Positions 1 to 9,369 are shown, counted from the first letter of the stretch. The stretch is 64,000 nt of DNA from Blautia hominis (GCA_002270465.1 NQOF01000007.1:62001-126000); one strand, 5' to 3'. Made by a program: numbers and translations. Notes: generated by a model from the sequence alone, not told the origin.

Positions 1-5
1 TTCAT

Positions 6-164
6 TTAAGCTTCTACAAATACTTCTTTTCCCATACCGCAGATCGGGCAAACCCAGTCTTCCGGAATATCATCAAATGAAGTTCCCGGTGCGATTCCGT
101 TCTCAGGATCTCCTACCTCAGGGTCATATTCATATCCGCATGGTTCACATACATATTTTTTCAT
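6..164 (-). CDS. rubredoxin
   Basis: This encodes a 52-residue rubredoxin, a cytoplasmic one-electron carrier holding a single Fe(Cys)4 centre. The translated product shows both knuckles: CEPCG near residues 6-10 and CPICG near 39-43. Between them lie the usual Tyr, Asp-Pro and Trp residues ([19 protein letters not shown]). Length is that of a free-standing rubredoxin. The ATG follows a GGAGG-type site. In anaerobic Firmicutes rubredoxins usually pass electrons to oxygen or peroxide reductases, but no such partner lies beside it here, so the partner is unknown. The gene ends six bases from the window edge. Confidence 0.95.
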   Translation of the reverse strand: MKKYVCEPCGYEYDPEVGDPENGIAPGTSFDDIPEDWVCPICGMGKEVFVEA

Positions 165-286
165 AATATTATATACCTCCTATAATTAGCTTCTCCAGTT
201 ATCTCCTGAATTACACTGATTTTATCACATATTCATTCATAAATCCAGTCTTTTTTTGTCCAATTTATCCATTGCTAAATATTGTG

Positions 287-427
287 TTATTGTACACAGG
301 CCACTGTACCGGGAGGCGTTTTCATGCCGGAAGCATGAAAATCCCGAGGCCGCCAGCGCGATATGGTGCAGAATGCTCCATATCTGTGCATGCGAAGCGT
401 GTTACTGGACACGGAGTGTACAGTAAC
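287..427. repeat. repeat B copy 1 (MITE-like)
   Basis: This 141-bp element is nearly identical in inverted orientation to 32019-32160. It starts TTATTGTACAC and ends GTGTACAGTAAC, imperfect inverted termini. It contains two internal hairpins (CATGC...GCATG and ATATGG...CCATAT). The flanks AATATTGTG and AATATCGTT (278-286, 428-436) look like a decayed 9-bp target duplication. It fills the 165-574 gap between rubredoxin and the next gene together with a terminator. No transposase is encoded. Confidence 0.8.
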
Positions 428-440
428 AATATCGTTAAGA

Positions 441-481
441 AGAGACTGCACACTTACAAAACTCATAAGTGCGCAGCCTCT
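441..481 (-). terminator. terminator-like hairpin
   Basis: Two 16-nt arms (441-456 and 466-481) pair with a few G-U wobbles. On the minus strand they are followed by a short T-rich run. The hairpin sits downstream of the small membrane protein gene and just before repeat B copy 1. Confidence 0.55.
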
Positions 482-574
482 CTATCCGGGAAAGTAAGAG
501 GAGTTTACTTTCCCTTCCCTATAATTTGGAAATCCGTATGTATAAAACAGATTTCCAGGACATATTCCAAGTAA

Positions 575-1057
575 CTATTTCTTTTTCTTGTAGCCAGCCA
601 TCTGCCGCGGGTCAGCATCCGCCACCACAGCTCTGGAATTTTTCTTTCTGGCCAGTACCATAATCTGTTTTGCATCTGCCTTTGTGAAAAACAAGCGCTT
701 GCTTCTATTGCCCCTGCCAAAATGGAGCGCTATCAGTTCCGGATGCTTTCTGTCCTCGCGGATCACCGAAACGATCTCTTTCCAGCTCCAAAAATCATAG
801 TGTGTGGTAATCCGCATCTGATAAAAAATCTCCAGTCCCCTCTCGGTAATGACGGTATCTTTTTTCATCATCAGTGTCAGTATGTACAACACACCAAATA
901 CAGCAGCCACGCGGTAAGGCGTGATAATACCGCCGATAATCAGGGCAGCGGATAAGATCCAGCAGCCATATGTCACCCACGGTTTACGTGGTTTCAAATC
1001 CCTTGCATAATATATCGGTCCTTCTAATGAGTCCCAGGGAAGATGCTCAACACTCAC
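575..1057 (-). CDS. small membrane protein, YcxB-like
   Basis: This is a 160-residue protein of unknown function. Two close hydrophobic segments lie near residues 28-65. A soluble half follows, with Trp/Arg-rich strands (YDFWSWKEI, LIALHFG) like the PH-like YcxB domain, and it ends in a Lys-rich tail. An ATG exists 24 bases further upstream, but a GTG at 1055-1057 sits correctly spaced after AAAGGAG, so I take GTG as the start. It is adjacent to the NhaC-type antiporter gene (37-bp gap) on the same strand and may share its transcript. The family assignment rests on shape and is tentative. Confidence 0.6.
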   Translation of the reverse strand: MSVEHLPWDSLEGPIYYARDLKPRKPWVTYGCWILSAALIIGGIITPYRVAAVFGVLYILTLMMKKDTVITERGLEIFYQMRITTHYDFWSWKEIVSVIREDRKHPELIALHFGRGNRSKRLFFTKADAKQIMVLARKKNSRAVVADADPRQMAGYKKKK

Positions 1058-1093
1058 TATGATACTCCTTTCAAAAAACAATAGACATCATGT

Positions 1094-2632
1094 TTATGCC
1101 TGTGCTCTCGGTGCTTTACCTGCTGCACGCATAGCTTCAAGATTCTTCACTGCCAGCTCATGTTTATCTGCCGGAGCTGCAGCCGGTTTGCGCATGGTCG
1201 TCTTTCCAAAAATATTGGTATACGCGCCGTCAGCCCAGAAGATATTGCGTCCCAGGAACGCCAAGATTGCTGCAAGAATCGGGTTTAACAAGTTAACGAA
1301 TGCAAATGGGAAGTACATGAACGGATGCACTCCCAGAACGCCCATCTGGTAAGCGCCGCAGCCCGTCCACGGGAACATAACTGCCCATAGAGTACCACAG
1401 TCCTCCAATGTCCTGGACAACATATTTCGTCCCAGACCCATCTCATCATATTTGTCCACATAAAGCGGAGCCGGCACACCAATTCCCAGGAACTGGTCGC
1501 ACATGGTAGCATCGCAGAATAAGGATGTCAGAAGTGTGGCAAGGATCAGACTTCCCACAGAGTGAAGTCTCTTCTTCAGACCTCCGAACAGTGTATCCAC
1601 ACATCCGCAGCGCTCCAAAGCACCGCCGTAGGCTACAGCCAGCAAGATCAGGTTAATGGTCCACATCTGGTGGTCCATACCTCCCCTGCTCAACAAGTCG
1701 TTGGCCAGATCGTTGGTGGATTCAAATGTTGTACCATAATGCAGAACGTCGAACAGTTCTCCTAAGCTGTGCATACCCTGGAAAACTGCTGCAAACAGAA
1801 CACCGCATCCCACAGAGATGGAAATACCAACCAGTCCCGGTACCTTCATGATACAAACAACCACGATCACAACAATAGGAAGCAGCAGGATCGGACTTAA
1901 ATTAAAGCCTTCTGCCAGTGCTGCCTGCAGATCTGTTGCAACAGAGGCATCAAATCCTGATGTATCAATATTCAGGCCCATGATCGTATATAAGATCAGG
2001 GCGATCACAAACGTTGGCCCGGTGGTCGAGACCATGGCCGTAACGTGGTCAAACAGTCCCGTCTCCGAAACTGCTGCTGCCAGGTTTGTAGTATCGGACA
2101 GCGGTGAGAATTTATCTCCCACGTATGCGCCGGAGATGATCATACCAGCTGTGATGGCAGGATTAATACCAAGACCTGCACCAATACCTAAAAAAGCAAT
2201 ACCGATGGTAGCGGTAGCAGTCCAGGAAGAACCACATGCCAGACCAACAACAGCACACATAATACAGCCGATTGGCAGGAAAAGCTTAGGTGTCAGTAAA
2301 TCCAGGCCGTAATAGATCAGGGCCGGAATTGTACCGGACATAATGAAAGATGCCACGAGAATACCAACTGTACAAAGAATCAGTATCGCTTCCATTGTAG
2401 CATTCAGCCTGTCCAACATACCAGCCAGCATGTCGGAGAAGCTGTGTCCGCAGAGACAGCCGATGATACAAGCCACTACGATAGATACCAGTAACGGCAT
2501 ATGGGCATCGCTGTATCCGCTTCCTCCTACGAAGCCATAAAGCATGAGTGCCATCATGACAACGATCGGAATGATCGCTTCGATAAAATTAGGAAGGCGA
2601 ACTGTACGTTCTTTCTTTTCTTTTTTTCCCAT
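1094..2632 (-). CDS. NhaC-family antiporter
   Basis: This 512-residue polytopic inner-membrane protein is of the Na+/H+ antiporter NhaC/MleN superfamily. It has about 11-12 hydrophobic helices. The family-typical segments GLACGSSWTATATIGIA and SGAYVGDKFSPLSDTTNLA lie in the first half, and a repeat-like SLFCDATMCDQFLGIG in the second. The N-terminus is short and basic. It lies 50 bp downstream of hutH on the same strand, so the two are probably cotranscribed. The superfamily contains true Na+/H+ antiporters and substrate/product exchangers such as malate/lactate antiporters. Its place behind a lone hutH suggests histidine uptake or histidine/urocanate exchange, which is inference. Confidence 0.85.
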   Translation of the reverse strand: MGKKEKKERTVRLPNFIEAIIPIVVMMALMLYGFVGGSGYSDAHMPLLVSIVVACIIGCLCGHSFSDMLAGMLDRLNATMEAILILCTVGILVASFIMSGTIPALIYYGLDLLTPKLFLPIGCIMCAVVGLACGSSWTATATIGIAFLGIGAGLGINPAITAGMIISGAYVGDKFSPLSDTTNLAAAVSETGLFDHVTAMVSTTGPTFVIALILYTIMGLNIDTSGFDASVATDLQAALAEGFNLSPILLLPIVVIVVVCIMKVPGLVGISISVGCGVLFAAVFQGMHSLGELFDVLHYGTTFESTNDLANDLLSRGGMDHQMWTINLILLAVAYGGALERCGCVDTLFGGLKKRLHSVGSLILATLLTSLFCDATMCDQFLGIGVPAPLYVDKYDEMGLGRNMLSRTLEDCGTLWAVMFPWTGCGAYQMGVLGVHPFMYFPFAFVNLLNPILAAILAFLGRNIFWADGAYTNIFGKTTMRKPAAAPADKHELAVKNLEAMRAAGKAPRAQA

Positions 2633-2682
2633 TAAGACTTACCCTCTTTTCTTAAATTATTTTTGCAGGACAGTTTAAGAAT

Positions 2683-4218
2683 TTATTTTGTTTCTATAGC
2701 TCCGCCAAGGGCCTCCTCTACCGCTTTGACGAGAGAGCCATCCTTAATAATTTCTTCACAGTAGTTGATATCACCATATAATTCACGGTCCTCATCTAAT
2801 GTGGCAACCTGTTTGCGGACTAAGTCATAAGCAGCCTGTGTTCCTTTGCCCAGACCTTTATTGCCGCGCATATCAATACCCTGGCATGCAACCATAAGCT
2901 CCATAGCCAGAACACGTCTTACATTCTTAGCGATCTCCCCTGCTTTTCTGGCAGCGATCGTACCCATGGATACGTGGTCTTCCTGACCGGCGGATGACGG
3001 GATACTGTCAACAGATGCCGGATGTGCAAGAACTTTATTCTCGGAAACTAATGCTGCTGCAGAATACTGCACGATCATGAATCCGGAGCAAACGCCGCCG
3101 TGAGGTGTTAAAAATGCAGGCAGTTCACTGTATGCCGGGTTGACCAGACGCTCAATACGTCTCTCAGAAACGTTAGCCAGCTCGGAAACTGCGATTCCCA
3201 GGAAGTCAAAGCTTAATGCCATAGGCTGTCCGTGGAAGTTACCGCCGGAGATTCCGTTCTTATCCTCTTTAAAGATGATCGGGTTATCTGTTACAGAGTT
3301 GATCTCAATATTTACATGGTCAAGTACATAATTCACTGCATCCTTGCTTGCACCGTGGATCTGCGGTGAACAACGCAGGGAATAAGCATCCTGTACGCGG
3401 ATCTCGCCCTGGCGTGTGGTGTTCTTGCTGCCGTCCAGAAGTCTCAGCAGGTTTCTTGCTGTTGCAAGCTGTCCTGAATGGGGACGTACATCATGCAGAC
3501 GATGATCCAGAGCGCTCACAACACCGTTCTGCGCCTCGAAGCACAGAGAGTCTGCAATATCTGCAACCTTCAGAAGCTGCAGCGCGTCGTGCAGTGCCAG
3601 TGAACCGGCGCTTGTCATAGCCTGTGTACCATTGTTCAGAGCCAGTCCTTCTTTTGCGGACAGTTCAATCGTCGGGATACCTGCACGCTTCATAGCCTCT
3701 GCACCCGGAAGGAGCTCTCCTTCATAGTAAGCCATACCCAGGCCCAGCATCGGCAGAACCATATGAGATAAGGGTGCCAGGTCTCCGGAAGCTCCAAGGG
3801 AACCTTTCTCCGGGATAAACGCAGTAACACCTTTATTCAGCATATCAACCATAGTCTGAACGGTTTCCAGACGAATGCCTGAAAAACCTTTCACCAGGTT
3901 GTTGATCCTAAGCAGCATAATACCTCTTGCAACATCAACGGGGAACGGATCACCAGCACCAACCGCATGGGTGATGATCAGGTTTTTCTGAAGAGCCTTG
4001 CACTGGTCCTGAGAAATCACAACATCACTGAATTTACCGAATCCGGTAGTGATCCCATAGACAACCTTCTCTTCCGCAACAAGGTCATCCACCACTTTTC
4101 TTGATTCGATAATGTTCTGTTTTGCCTCCTCGGCTAACTCAATTTTTGCATTCTCACGACAAATTAAAGCAATCTGTTCCAGTGTGAGGTCTTTACCAGT
4201 AATTACAATATTGCTCAT
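2683..4218 (-). CDS. hutH: histidine ammonia-lyase
   Basis: This enzyme deaminates L-histidine to urocanate and ammonia in the cytoplasm. The 511-residue length is normal. The MIO-forming Ala-Ser-Gly triad is at residues 143-145 within GSLGASGDLAPLSH, and the catalytic Tyr is at 54 in YGITTGFG. The substrate-selecting pair is Thr-His at 83-84. Histidine lyases have Ser/Thr-His here, whereas tyrosine lyases have His-Leu and phenylalanine lyases Phe-Leu, so histidine is the expected substrate. No hutU, hutI or formiminoglutamate genes lie nearby, so urocanate may be an end product. A large BTAD-type regulator lies directly upstream on the same strand. Confidence 0.95.
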   Translation of the reverse strand: MSNIVITGKDLTLEQIALICRENAKIELAEEAKQNIIESRKVVDDLVAEEKVVYGITTGFGKFSDVVISQDQCKALQKNLIITHAVGAGDPFPVDVARGIMLLRINNLVKGFSGIRLETVQTMVDMLNKGVTAFIPEKGSLGASGDLAPLSHMVLPMLGLGMAYYEGELLPGAEAMKRAGIPTIELSAKEGLALNNGTQAMTSAGSLALHDALQLLKVADIADSLCFEAQNGVVSALDHRLHDVRPHSGQLATARNLLRLLDGSKNTTRQGEIRVQDAYSLRCSPQIHGASKDAVNYVLDHVNIEINSVTDNPIIFKEDKNGISGGNFHGQPMALSFDFLGIAVSELANVSERRIERLVNPAYSELPAFLTPHGGVCSGFMIVQYSAAALVSENKVLAHPASVDSIPSSAGQEDHVSMGTIAARKAGEIAKNVRRVLAMELMVACQGIDMRGNKGLGKGTQAAYDLVRKQVATLDEDRELYGDINYCEEIIKDGSLVKAVEEALGGAIETK

Positions 4219-4436
4219 ATCGCACCCTCTTTTCCTTATATTTTATAGTGCAATTATACAGACCCTCGTGTCAAAAAAGCGTCAATAAATGTCAATTTCC
4301 ACAAATGCAATTATCTGACAATTCTCTTTCATCGTCAAATTCTTTGTGGTACGGTCATTTTTCCGTCATTGGCGAACAATATTTTTTCGTGTTATCAGGC
4401 TAAATTAAAATATTTTTTTATAGCGGGAATCTTTTA

Positions 4437-7301
4437 TCAGAATCCCGCTTTATTCTTGATCTCCTTCAAAACTTTCACAGTGGTAGGATTATTCATTTTT
4501 TCCGAGAGCTGTACCCCCTTTTTGTAATGACGCTCTGCCTGTTCTGTCTCTCCCTGTTCCAGAAGAACAAGTGCCATATACGCCTCCGCCCGTTCCAGTC
4601 CCCAGTAATATCCATGCCTTTCAAAACAGGCGATCGCCTGTTCCAGATATTCCCGGGCTGCTTTTATCTTTCCCAGAAGATAATAAATCTGGCCCGCATT
4701 GGAATAGAACTGCCCCAGTCCGTTTGTGACCACCTTGCCGGTTCCCTTTTCTATGGCAATTTTATAGTAGGACAGGGCTGACTGGTAGTCACCGGTAGCA
4801 CGGCAGGCATCCCCGATGTAGTTGTAACATGCCGCAATGCTCATAATATAGCGGGAATCTCTTCCGCTGTAATCCTCAAATATCTGACGAGCCTCTGTCA
4901 AAGTCTGGCGGGATTCCTCATATCTGCCTTCATGGAGCAGATACCAGCCTTTCAGCCTCATAAAGGCACCTCTCTCATCCGGTTCCTGTACATTTATCAG
5001 GGACAGGCCTTCATCCACGTATTTCTTTACCAGTTCCAGGTCCTCCACCTGAATCCCGTAAAAGATCATCTGCTTGAAATTATTCAGAAGAGACTTTTTA
5101 TCCTCCAGCATCTCAGCCAGTTTCATGCTCTCCTCAATATTGCGGATGCCGGACGCGTAATCCCCTACAGCAATGTCAAAACGGCCCTTGACATAATACA
5201 TTTCCTTTTTCATTTCCTGCAGCTGATGAGAATCCTCGTCAAACTGGATCACCTTCTGGGCCAATTCTAACAGTTCATTTGCCTCAAAGGTCACTCCATA
5301 ATTGTCGTCGCCATATTCCATCTCCCAATGAAGTACAGGAAAGTTTTCATTGACAATCGTATAATACTCTTTCAGATATTTAATCTTATATTGATACGCT
5401 TTCACCATGTTATGGCACTTCTCATAGTGGTGGATCGTCATTGGAAGATACCCAAAATTTTTCTTCCCCTCAGCCTTTGACTCATAATACTCAGCCAGCA
5501 TCTGATGATACATGCGTTTCTTGCCTTCGCTCTGGCGCTCGTATATAAACTGGCGGAATACCTGATGCTCAAATTTATAGTAGACATTCCAGCCAACAAG
5601 GATCTCTTTGATCAGATGGCGCTCCTGCAGTTTTTCCAATATGCGGACCAGCGTCAGCCTGTCCATCTTTGGCAGCAGAAGCTCTATCTCCTCAATACTG
5701 ATCTTTTCCGGAAACATGCTCATGCAGTCCAGCACTTCATTTTCCGTTTCCGGCAGACCTGCGAGCCGGGCTTTTATCACATTGTTGGTCTTCTGGGATT
5801 TTTCCAGGGTATATCCTTTTTCTTTTATGAGACTGACCAGCTCCATCAGGAAAAATGCATTTCCGTCCGTCATCTGGTAAATGCTTCTCTGTTTCTGCTC
5901 ATCCCCATTGAGTTCAGGCAGATACTTGTGAAGCAGCTCCATGGTCTCCTCCTCCGTAAAGGGGTTCAAAGAGATCACATGGAGATAATCCTTTTTCATC
6001 AGTTTCTCCAGCGATTCCATAACCTCCACATCATTGTTCTGGTTATAGGTACACATGAGCAGGATCCGTTCTGTCCCAAGTGTCAGCAAGATCCTGTTCA
6101 GCAGCTGGAAACTCATGGTATCCATCCACTGGATATCGTCAAAAAACAGCACTACCTTATGCTTCTCCACAATTTTGCGGAACATATCCAGAATGGCCTT
6201 CTCCATAAGCTGATAGGTGAGTCTTCCAAGGGGTTTCTCATCCCCCAGAATACTGCCTTTGAAGAAGCGGTCAAGCTGTGCCTGTTCCTCCTTTGTGATG
6301 GAGCGCTCCAGCAGCCCGTTTTCCACGCATTGCTCCACCTCCCAGAAGATATCATTCCAGGGACGCAGGAAAAATTCGGACTCCTCCCTGTAGCAGGCAG
6401 CATACAGAGGGATCATCTGATACCCCCGGACCATCTGTTTTGCCTTGTCAAGAAGGGCTGATTTTCCCACTCCGTCCTCCCCGCTGATGGCCACACATTG
6501 GGGATGGCGGCTTTTCCCTGTGCCCACAATACACTCGCTGACCTGGTATATTTCAGAAGTCCTGCCCAAAAAAGGAGCATTCCAGCCAGCGGCTTCCACA
6601 GTGGTATTTCCTTTTACATTAAAAATGCGGTGAAACAGTTCCTTGATCTCCGGGGACGGCTCCACACCCAGTTCATCAGCCAGGACCTTCTCCAGATCGT
6701 AATACAGCTTGATCGCCATATTATAGTTTCCATTCACCGCATAGATGTCCATGATCTCATAGTACAGCTTTTCATTGTAGGGATCATGCTTCAGCAGGAT
6801 ATTGCTGTACTTTTGAATCAGATCCACATCTTTTGTGGCATCTGCGTCGTACAGCTTTTCCCTGGCACATTTTATAAATGCCTGATTGTACTGTTCCTGC
6901 ATGGAAGTGATCCACTCTTCATATTCGTAGCTGTTCTTTATCATAAAATGGGAGAGAAATCCCTCCTCCTCGTTTTCCAGAATGTTCTCCGCACTGATAT
7001 GGTCCCAGTCAATATCGGGCATACAATCCGGATTCAGGGAGATACTGGTATGGCCTGCTGTCACCAGAATTTCTTTGCCCAGCAGTTTTTTAATCTGGTA
7101 AACCGCTTCTCTCAGGTTCTTTCTGCCCACATTCTCATTGTCCGCACCCCAAAGCACGTATATGATCTCTTCCCTTGTAGCTGTCTTCTTCACACAGAGG
7201 TAATAGAAAAAGCCCTCTGCTTTCTTATATGGAAAATTCACACGTTCTCCGTCTACCTCTACATAAGGTCTTCCCAAAAGATGTACACTGATGTTCGCCA
7301 C
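4437..7301 (-). CDS. BTAD/AAA/TPR transcriptional activator
   Basis: This 954-residue regulator resembles SARP/MalT-like STAND proteins. Order of parts: an N-terminal OmpR/SARP-type winged helix (about 1-95), a bacterial transcriptional activation domain (about 100-230, with LGVEPSPEIKELFHRIF), and a P-loop ATPase with Walker A SGEDGVGKS near 273-281 and Walker B VVLFFDDIQWMD. A long TPR array fills the C-terminal third (for example YNYIGDACRATGDYQSALSYY). Such proteins sense a ligand through the ATPase/TPR part and activate nearby promoters. The GTG start follows GAGGGATGAATT. It lies 218 bp upstream of hutH and is the likely regulator of hutH and the antiporter (inference). Confidence 0.85.
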   Translation of the reverse strand: MANISVHLLGRPYVEVDGERVNFPYKKAEGFFYYLCVKKTATREEIIYVLWGADNENVGRKNLREAVYQIKKLLGKEILVTAGHTSISLNPDCMPDIDWDHISAENILENEEEGFLSHFMIKNSYEYEEWITSMQEQYNQAFIKCAREKLYDADATKDVDLIQKYSNILLKHDPYNEKLYYEIMDIYAVNGNYNMAIKLYYDLEKVLADELGVEPSPEIKELFHRIFNVKGNTTVEAAGWNAPFLGRTSEIYQVSECIVGTGKSRHPQCVAISGEDGVGKSALLDKAKQMVRGYQMIPLYAACYREESEFFLRPWNDIFWEVEQCVENGLLERSITKEEQAQLDRFFKGSILGDEKPLGRLTYQLMEKAILDMFRKIVEKHKVVLFFDDIQWMDTMSFQLLNRILLTLGTERILLMCTYNQNNDVEVMESLEKLMKKDYLHVISLNPFTEEETMELLHKYLPELNGDEQKQRSIYQMTDGNAFFLMELVSLIKEKGYTLEKSQKTNNVIKARLAGLPETENEVLDCMSMFPEKISIEEIELLLPKMDRLTLVRILEKLQERHLIKEILVGWNVYYKFEHQVFRQFIYERQSEGKKRMYHQMLAEYYESKAEGKKNFGYLPMTIHHYEKCHNMVKAYQYKIKYLKEYYTIVNENFPVLHWEMEYGDDNYGVTFEANELLELAQKVIQFDEDSHQLQEMKKEMYYVKGRFDIAVGDYASGIRNIEESMKLAEMLEDKKSLLNNFKQMIFYGIQVEDLELVKKYVDEGLSLINVQEPDERGAFMRLKGWYLLHEGRYEESRQTLTEARQIFEDYSGRDSRYIMSIAACYNYIGDACRATGDYQSALSYYKIAIEKGTGKVVTNGLGQFYSNAGQIYYLLGKIKAAREYLEQAIACFERHGYYWGLERAEAYMALVLLEQGETEQAERHYKKGVQLSEKMNNPTTVKVLKEIKNKAGF

Positions 7302-7592
7302 AATTCATCCCTCATATTCTAAATCGGTCACTGCCCACAGCCCTGCAAAGCAGGAGCCTCATGAACAGTAACCTCAATTTACAGTCCCAAAGTCATAAAT
7401 TATACTGTGTTAAGTATACTCTAATGCGGACACAACTGTCAATACTTCACCAAATTATGGAAATTTGAAGCTTCTTCTTGTTATTACTTTACCATACAAA
7501 AATATGGCAGATGGATTTCCTTGTATTTTTTCACTGATATAGGCTGGTTTCTTTTCTGTTTCTTATATATTTTCACAGTTTGTTTTTTCACC

Positions 7593-7726
7593 GTAACTAT
7601 TCAGTAGGTCTGCGCATTCACTGCGCTGACCGTAAGAAAGTGTACCACGGCCAAGCAAAAATCCCATCGCCAAAGGCGATTTTGCATGAATTTTTGCCTG
7701 TAACTGTGAGGGTACTGAACAGTTAC
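7593..7726. repeat. repeat A copy 1 (MITE-like, 8-bp TSD)
   Basis: This 134-bp element has inverted termini GTAACTATTCAGTA and TACTGAACAGTTAC (13 of 14 matching) and an internal ATCGCC...GGCGAT hairpin. It is flanked by an exact 8-bp direct repeat TTTTCACC (7585-7592 and 7727-7734), the mark of transposition. The right duplication spans the TGA stop of the Crp-like gene. Related copies lie at 38438-38565 and 44344-44481. No ORF is supported in it. The stretch 7302-7592 shows nothing else recognisable. Confidence 0.9.
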
Positions 7727-7729
7727 TTT

Positions 7730-8407
7730 TCACCTATTATTATAGGAAGAAACTCCTTCGCAAAGTGTAAAACGGTTCTTGCGGAATGTGATCAGCCCTT
7801 CCTCCTGCATTCTGCCCAGCTCATCGGACAGAACACTACGGTTCACGCAGAGATAGTTTGCCATTTCCTCCCTGGAATAGGGAATCTCCACGGTATCACT
7901 GCCTCTTTTGCGGCATTGAATGCGCAGGTATTTTAATACTCTCATTCTCACACTTTTGGTGGAGAGAATATCAATTCTGTAAAACTTCCTTACGTTTTCA
8001 TTGGCAATGAACGCCATCAGCCTGCGTTCCAGCTCCTCCTCCCATTTTTCATGACCCGGCATCCAGTCAAAATACCAGACTTTTGCATCCTGGCTGCAGT
8101 AGGCCGAATAGGGACTCTGCCGTGTGGGAGTGCAGACCACATCTGCGCCCAGCATATAGGAGGGGACCAGTTTCTGGAAAAGTCGTTCATTTCCCTCCAT
8201 ATCAATGCGCACAATACGCACCTCCCCTTCCAGAACAATGCCCAACTGTCCCACAGTGTCACCTTCATGCAGGAGTAGTTGTCCTTTACCATAGTCCTGT
8301 ATCCTTCCTCCGAGGAGACTGCAAAGTTTTTTGATTTCTTCTTTATTTTTTTGCCTGAATAGGAAGCTGCGTTTTAATATTTTTTCATAATTCTCAAGTT
8401 GGTCCAT
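7730..8407 (-). CDS. Crp/Fnr-family regulator
   Basis: This is a transcription factor of about 225 residues with an N-terminal cyclic-nucleotide-type beta barrel (EGDTVGQLGIVLEGEVRIVR) and a C-terminal HTH_Crp winged helix (SREEMANYLCVNRSVLSDELGRM). No Fnr-type N-terminal cysteine cluster is visible, so it is not an obvious iron-sulfur oxygen sensor. The ATG at 8405-8407 lies 11 nt after AGGTGG. A GTG five codons further upstream is possible but lacks spacing from the same site. Its stop codon is overlapped by the target duplication of repeat A copy 1. The regulon is not evident from the neighbours. Confidence 0.88.
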   Translation of the reverse strand: MDQLENYEKILKRSFLFRQKNKEEIKKLCSLLGGRIQDYGKGQLLLHEGDTVGQLGIVLEGEVRIVRIDMEGNERLFQKLVPSYMLGADVVCTPTRQSPYSAYCSQDAKVWYFDWMPGHEKWEEELERRLMAFIANENVRKFYRIDILSTKSVRMRVLKYLRIQCRKRGSDTVEIPYSREEMANYLCVNRSVLSDELGRMQEEGLITFRKNRFTLCEGVSSYNNR

Positions 8408-8497
8408 TTTGTGTTGTTCCACCTTTTTTGTTTGCTTGTTTTATTTTATCATTTTTGGGTGGGTTCGTAAATTGTTACATTGGATTGATGGGGGGAC

Positions 8498-8678
8498 GGG
8501 CTGGCGGGGGTGTCTGCTGGGCTCCTTTGGCAGCCAGCTTCGTTCCCCTTCAACTAATCGCTAACTCCGACTAAGACGCTCAGCAAAGGCTTCGCGCCAA
8601 GTCTGCATAAGCGATGGATTTTCAGGCTCTCTACCGCAATGTCTGCCAAAGGAGCCCAGCAGACACCCCCACCAGCCC
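8498..8678. repeat. repeat C copy 1: 181-bp foldback
   Basis: Arms of 36 nt (8498-8533 and 8643-8678) pair with one mismatch around a 109-nt loop. The second copy is 36645-36825, with the same arm and loop lengths. The loop is highly conserved (CCAGCTTCGTTCCCCTTCAA at its start), while the arms differ at several positions yet stay complementary. Conservation continues to the right (TGGTTTTCTCT). The element lies in the 8423-8917 divergent gap between the Crp-like gene and the DUF3783-like gene. Either a structured RNA or a DNA foldback element is possible. Confidence 0.85.
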
Positions 8679-8771
8679 TGGTTTTCTCTCCGGCAGTAAA
8701 AGCATTGTAAGCGAAACATTTTTCCAAAACATAGCAGCCATCCACTACAACTTCCGATCCGCCAACAACCA

Positions 8772-8814
8772 GGAAGAGGCATTTCTCTTCCCCGGCCCTC
8801 TCCCTGCCTCTTCC
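8772..8814. repeat. repeat D copy 1, shortened palindrome
   Basis: Arms GGAAGAGGCA (8772-8781) and TGCCTCTTCC (8805-8814) enclose CCCCGGCCCTCTCCC. The enclosed piece and the flanking TTCCGTCC match the right arm of the large palindrome at 36933-37135, while that element's left inner arm and loop are missing. It therefore looks like a deletion derivative. It lies about 95 bp to the right of repeat C, in the same order as at the second locus. Confidence 0.65.
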
Positions 8815-8917
8815 GTCCCCCCTTTCATTAATATTTTCAAAAGATGTAAGAACCCCGTTGAAAATTCATAACATATAGTATATGATAAAATTATGAAAAC
8901 TGCCTGGAGGGATTGTT

Positions 8918-9319
8918 ATGATTCGCAGACCCAATATTTTATACTATAACAATGGGCAGACGGAAAAGGAAAAAGTTTTGGAAAAAGCAGCACGCCGTAT
9001 GGGATTTGATTTTTCTCCCATTCTCCCACAAAATGTACTGCAGACAGTGGGATATCTGGCAAAAATCAAAGGCTTTCCTCCTCGGAAAATATCCGTGCTG
9101 GAAAACCTTCCTTCTATTCCTATGGATGTTATGGTTATGTGTAATTTCACTGACGATAACCTGAACCACCTTCTTCGTATGATGAAGAACGGGGAACTTC
9201 CATCCGTTGCCTTAAAAGCAGTCCTCACATCCCAGAACTGCTTCTGGACATTTGCTCATCTTGTAAAAGAGCTGGAGGAAGAACACAGAGATTTTATGGA
9301 GAGAGAAGAGGAAAAATAA
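8918..9319 (+). CDS. DUF3783-like protein
   Basis: This 133-residue cytoplasmic protein matches my recollection of DUF3783: a central MVMCNFTDDNLNHLLRMM segment, followed by LKAVLTSQNCFW and a C-terminal acidic helix KELEEEHRDFMEREEEK. Function is unknown for the family. The start follows GGAGG with normal spacing. It is a single gene, divergent from the Crp-like regulator and ending in a strong hairpin shared with the convergent glycosidase operon. Confidence 0.75.
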   Translation: MIRRPNILYYNNGQTEKEKVLEKAARRMGFDFSPILPQNVLQTVGYLAKIKGFPPRKISVLENLPSIPMDVMVMCNFTDDNLNHLLRMMKNGELPSVALKAVLTSQNCFWTFAHLVKELEEEHRDFMEREEEK

Positions 9320-9354
9320 GGCTGAGGGAACGCAGGTGATGCGTTCCCTCAGCC
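9320..9354. terminator. bidirectional terminator
   Basis: A perfect 14-bp stem (GGCTGAGGGAACGC with its complement, 9320-9333/9341-9354) is followed by TTGTTT on the plus strand. It separates the convergent DUF3783-like gene and the glycosidase operon. Confidence 0.8.
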
Positions 9355-9369
9355 TTGTTTCATAGCTGT

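Noticed and set aside
272-574. 100-residue reading frame on the plus strand
   Set aside because: It runs through repeat B copy 1 and a terminator hairpin, has no ribosome site and no protein-like composition.
4418-4447. Terminator at the end of the BTAD regulator gene
   Set aside because: The AGCGGGA stem exists, but the T run is on the wrong strand for this gene and would serve only plus-strand transcription, where no gene lies.
5505-6461. 318-residue plus-strand frame
   Set aside because: It is antisense to the BTAD/AAA regulator, whose frame has clear domains and a ribosome site; the antisense has neither.
6498-7322. 274-residue plus-strand frame
   Set aside because: Antisense of the same regulator; no motif recognised.
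8554-8782. Overlapping reading frames across repeat C copy 1
   Set aside because: They exist only because the foldback is GC-rich; the frames are not kept as proteins in copy 2.
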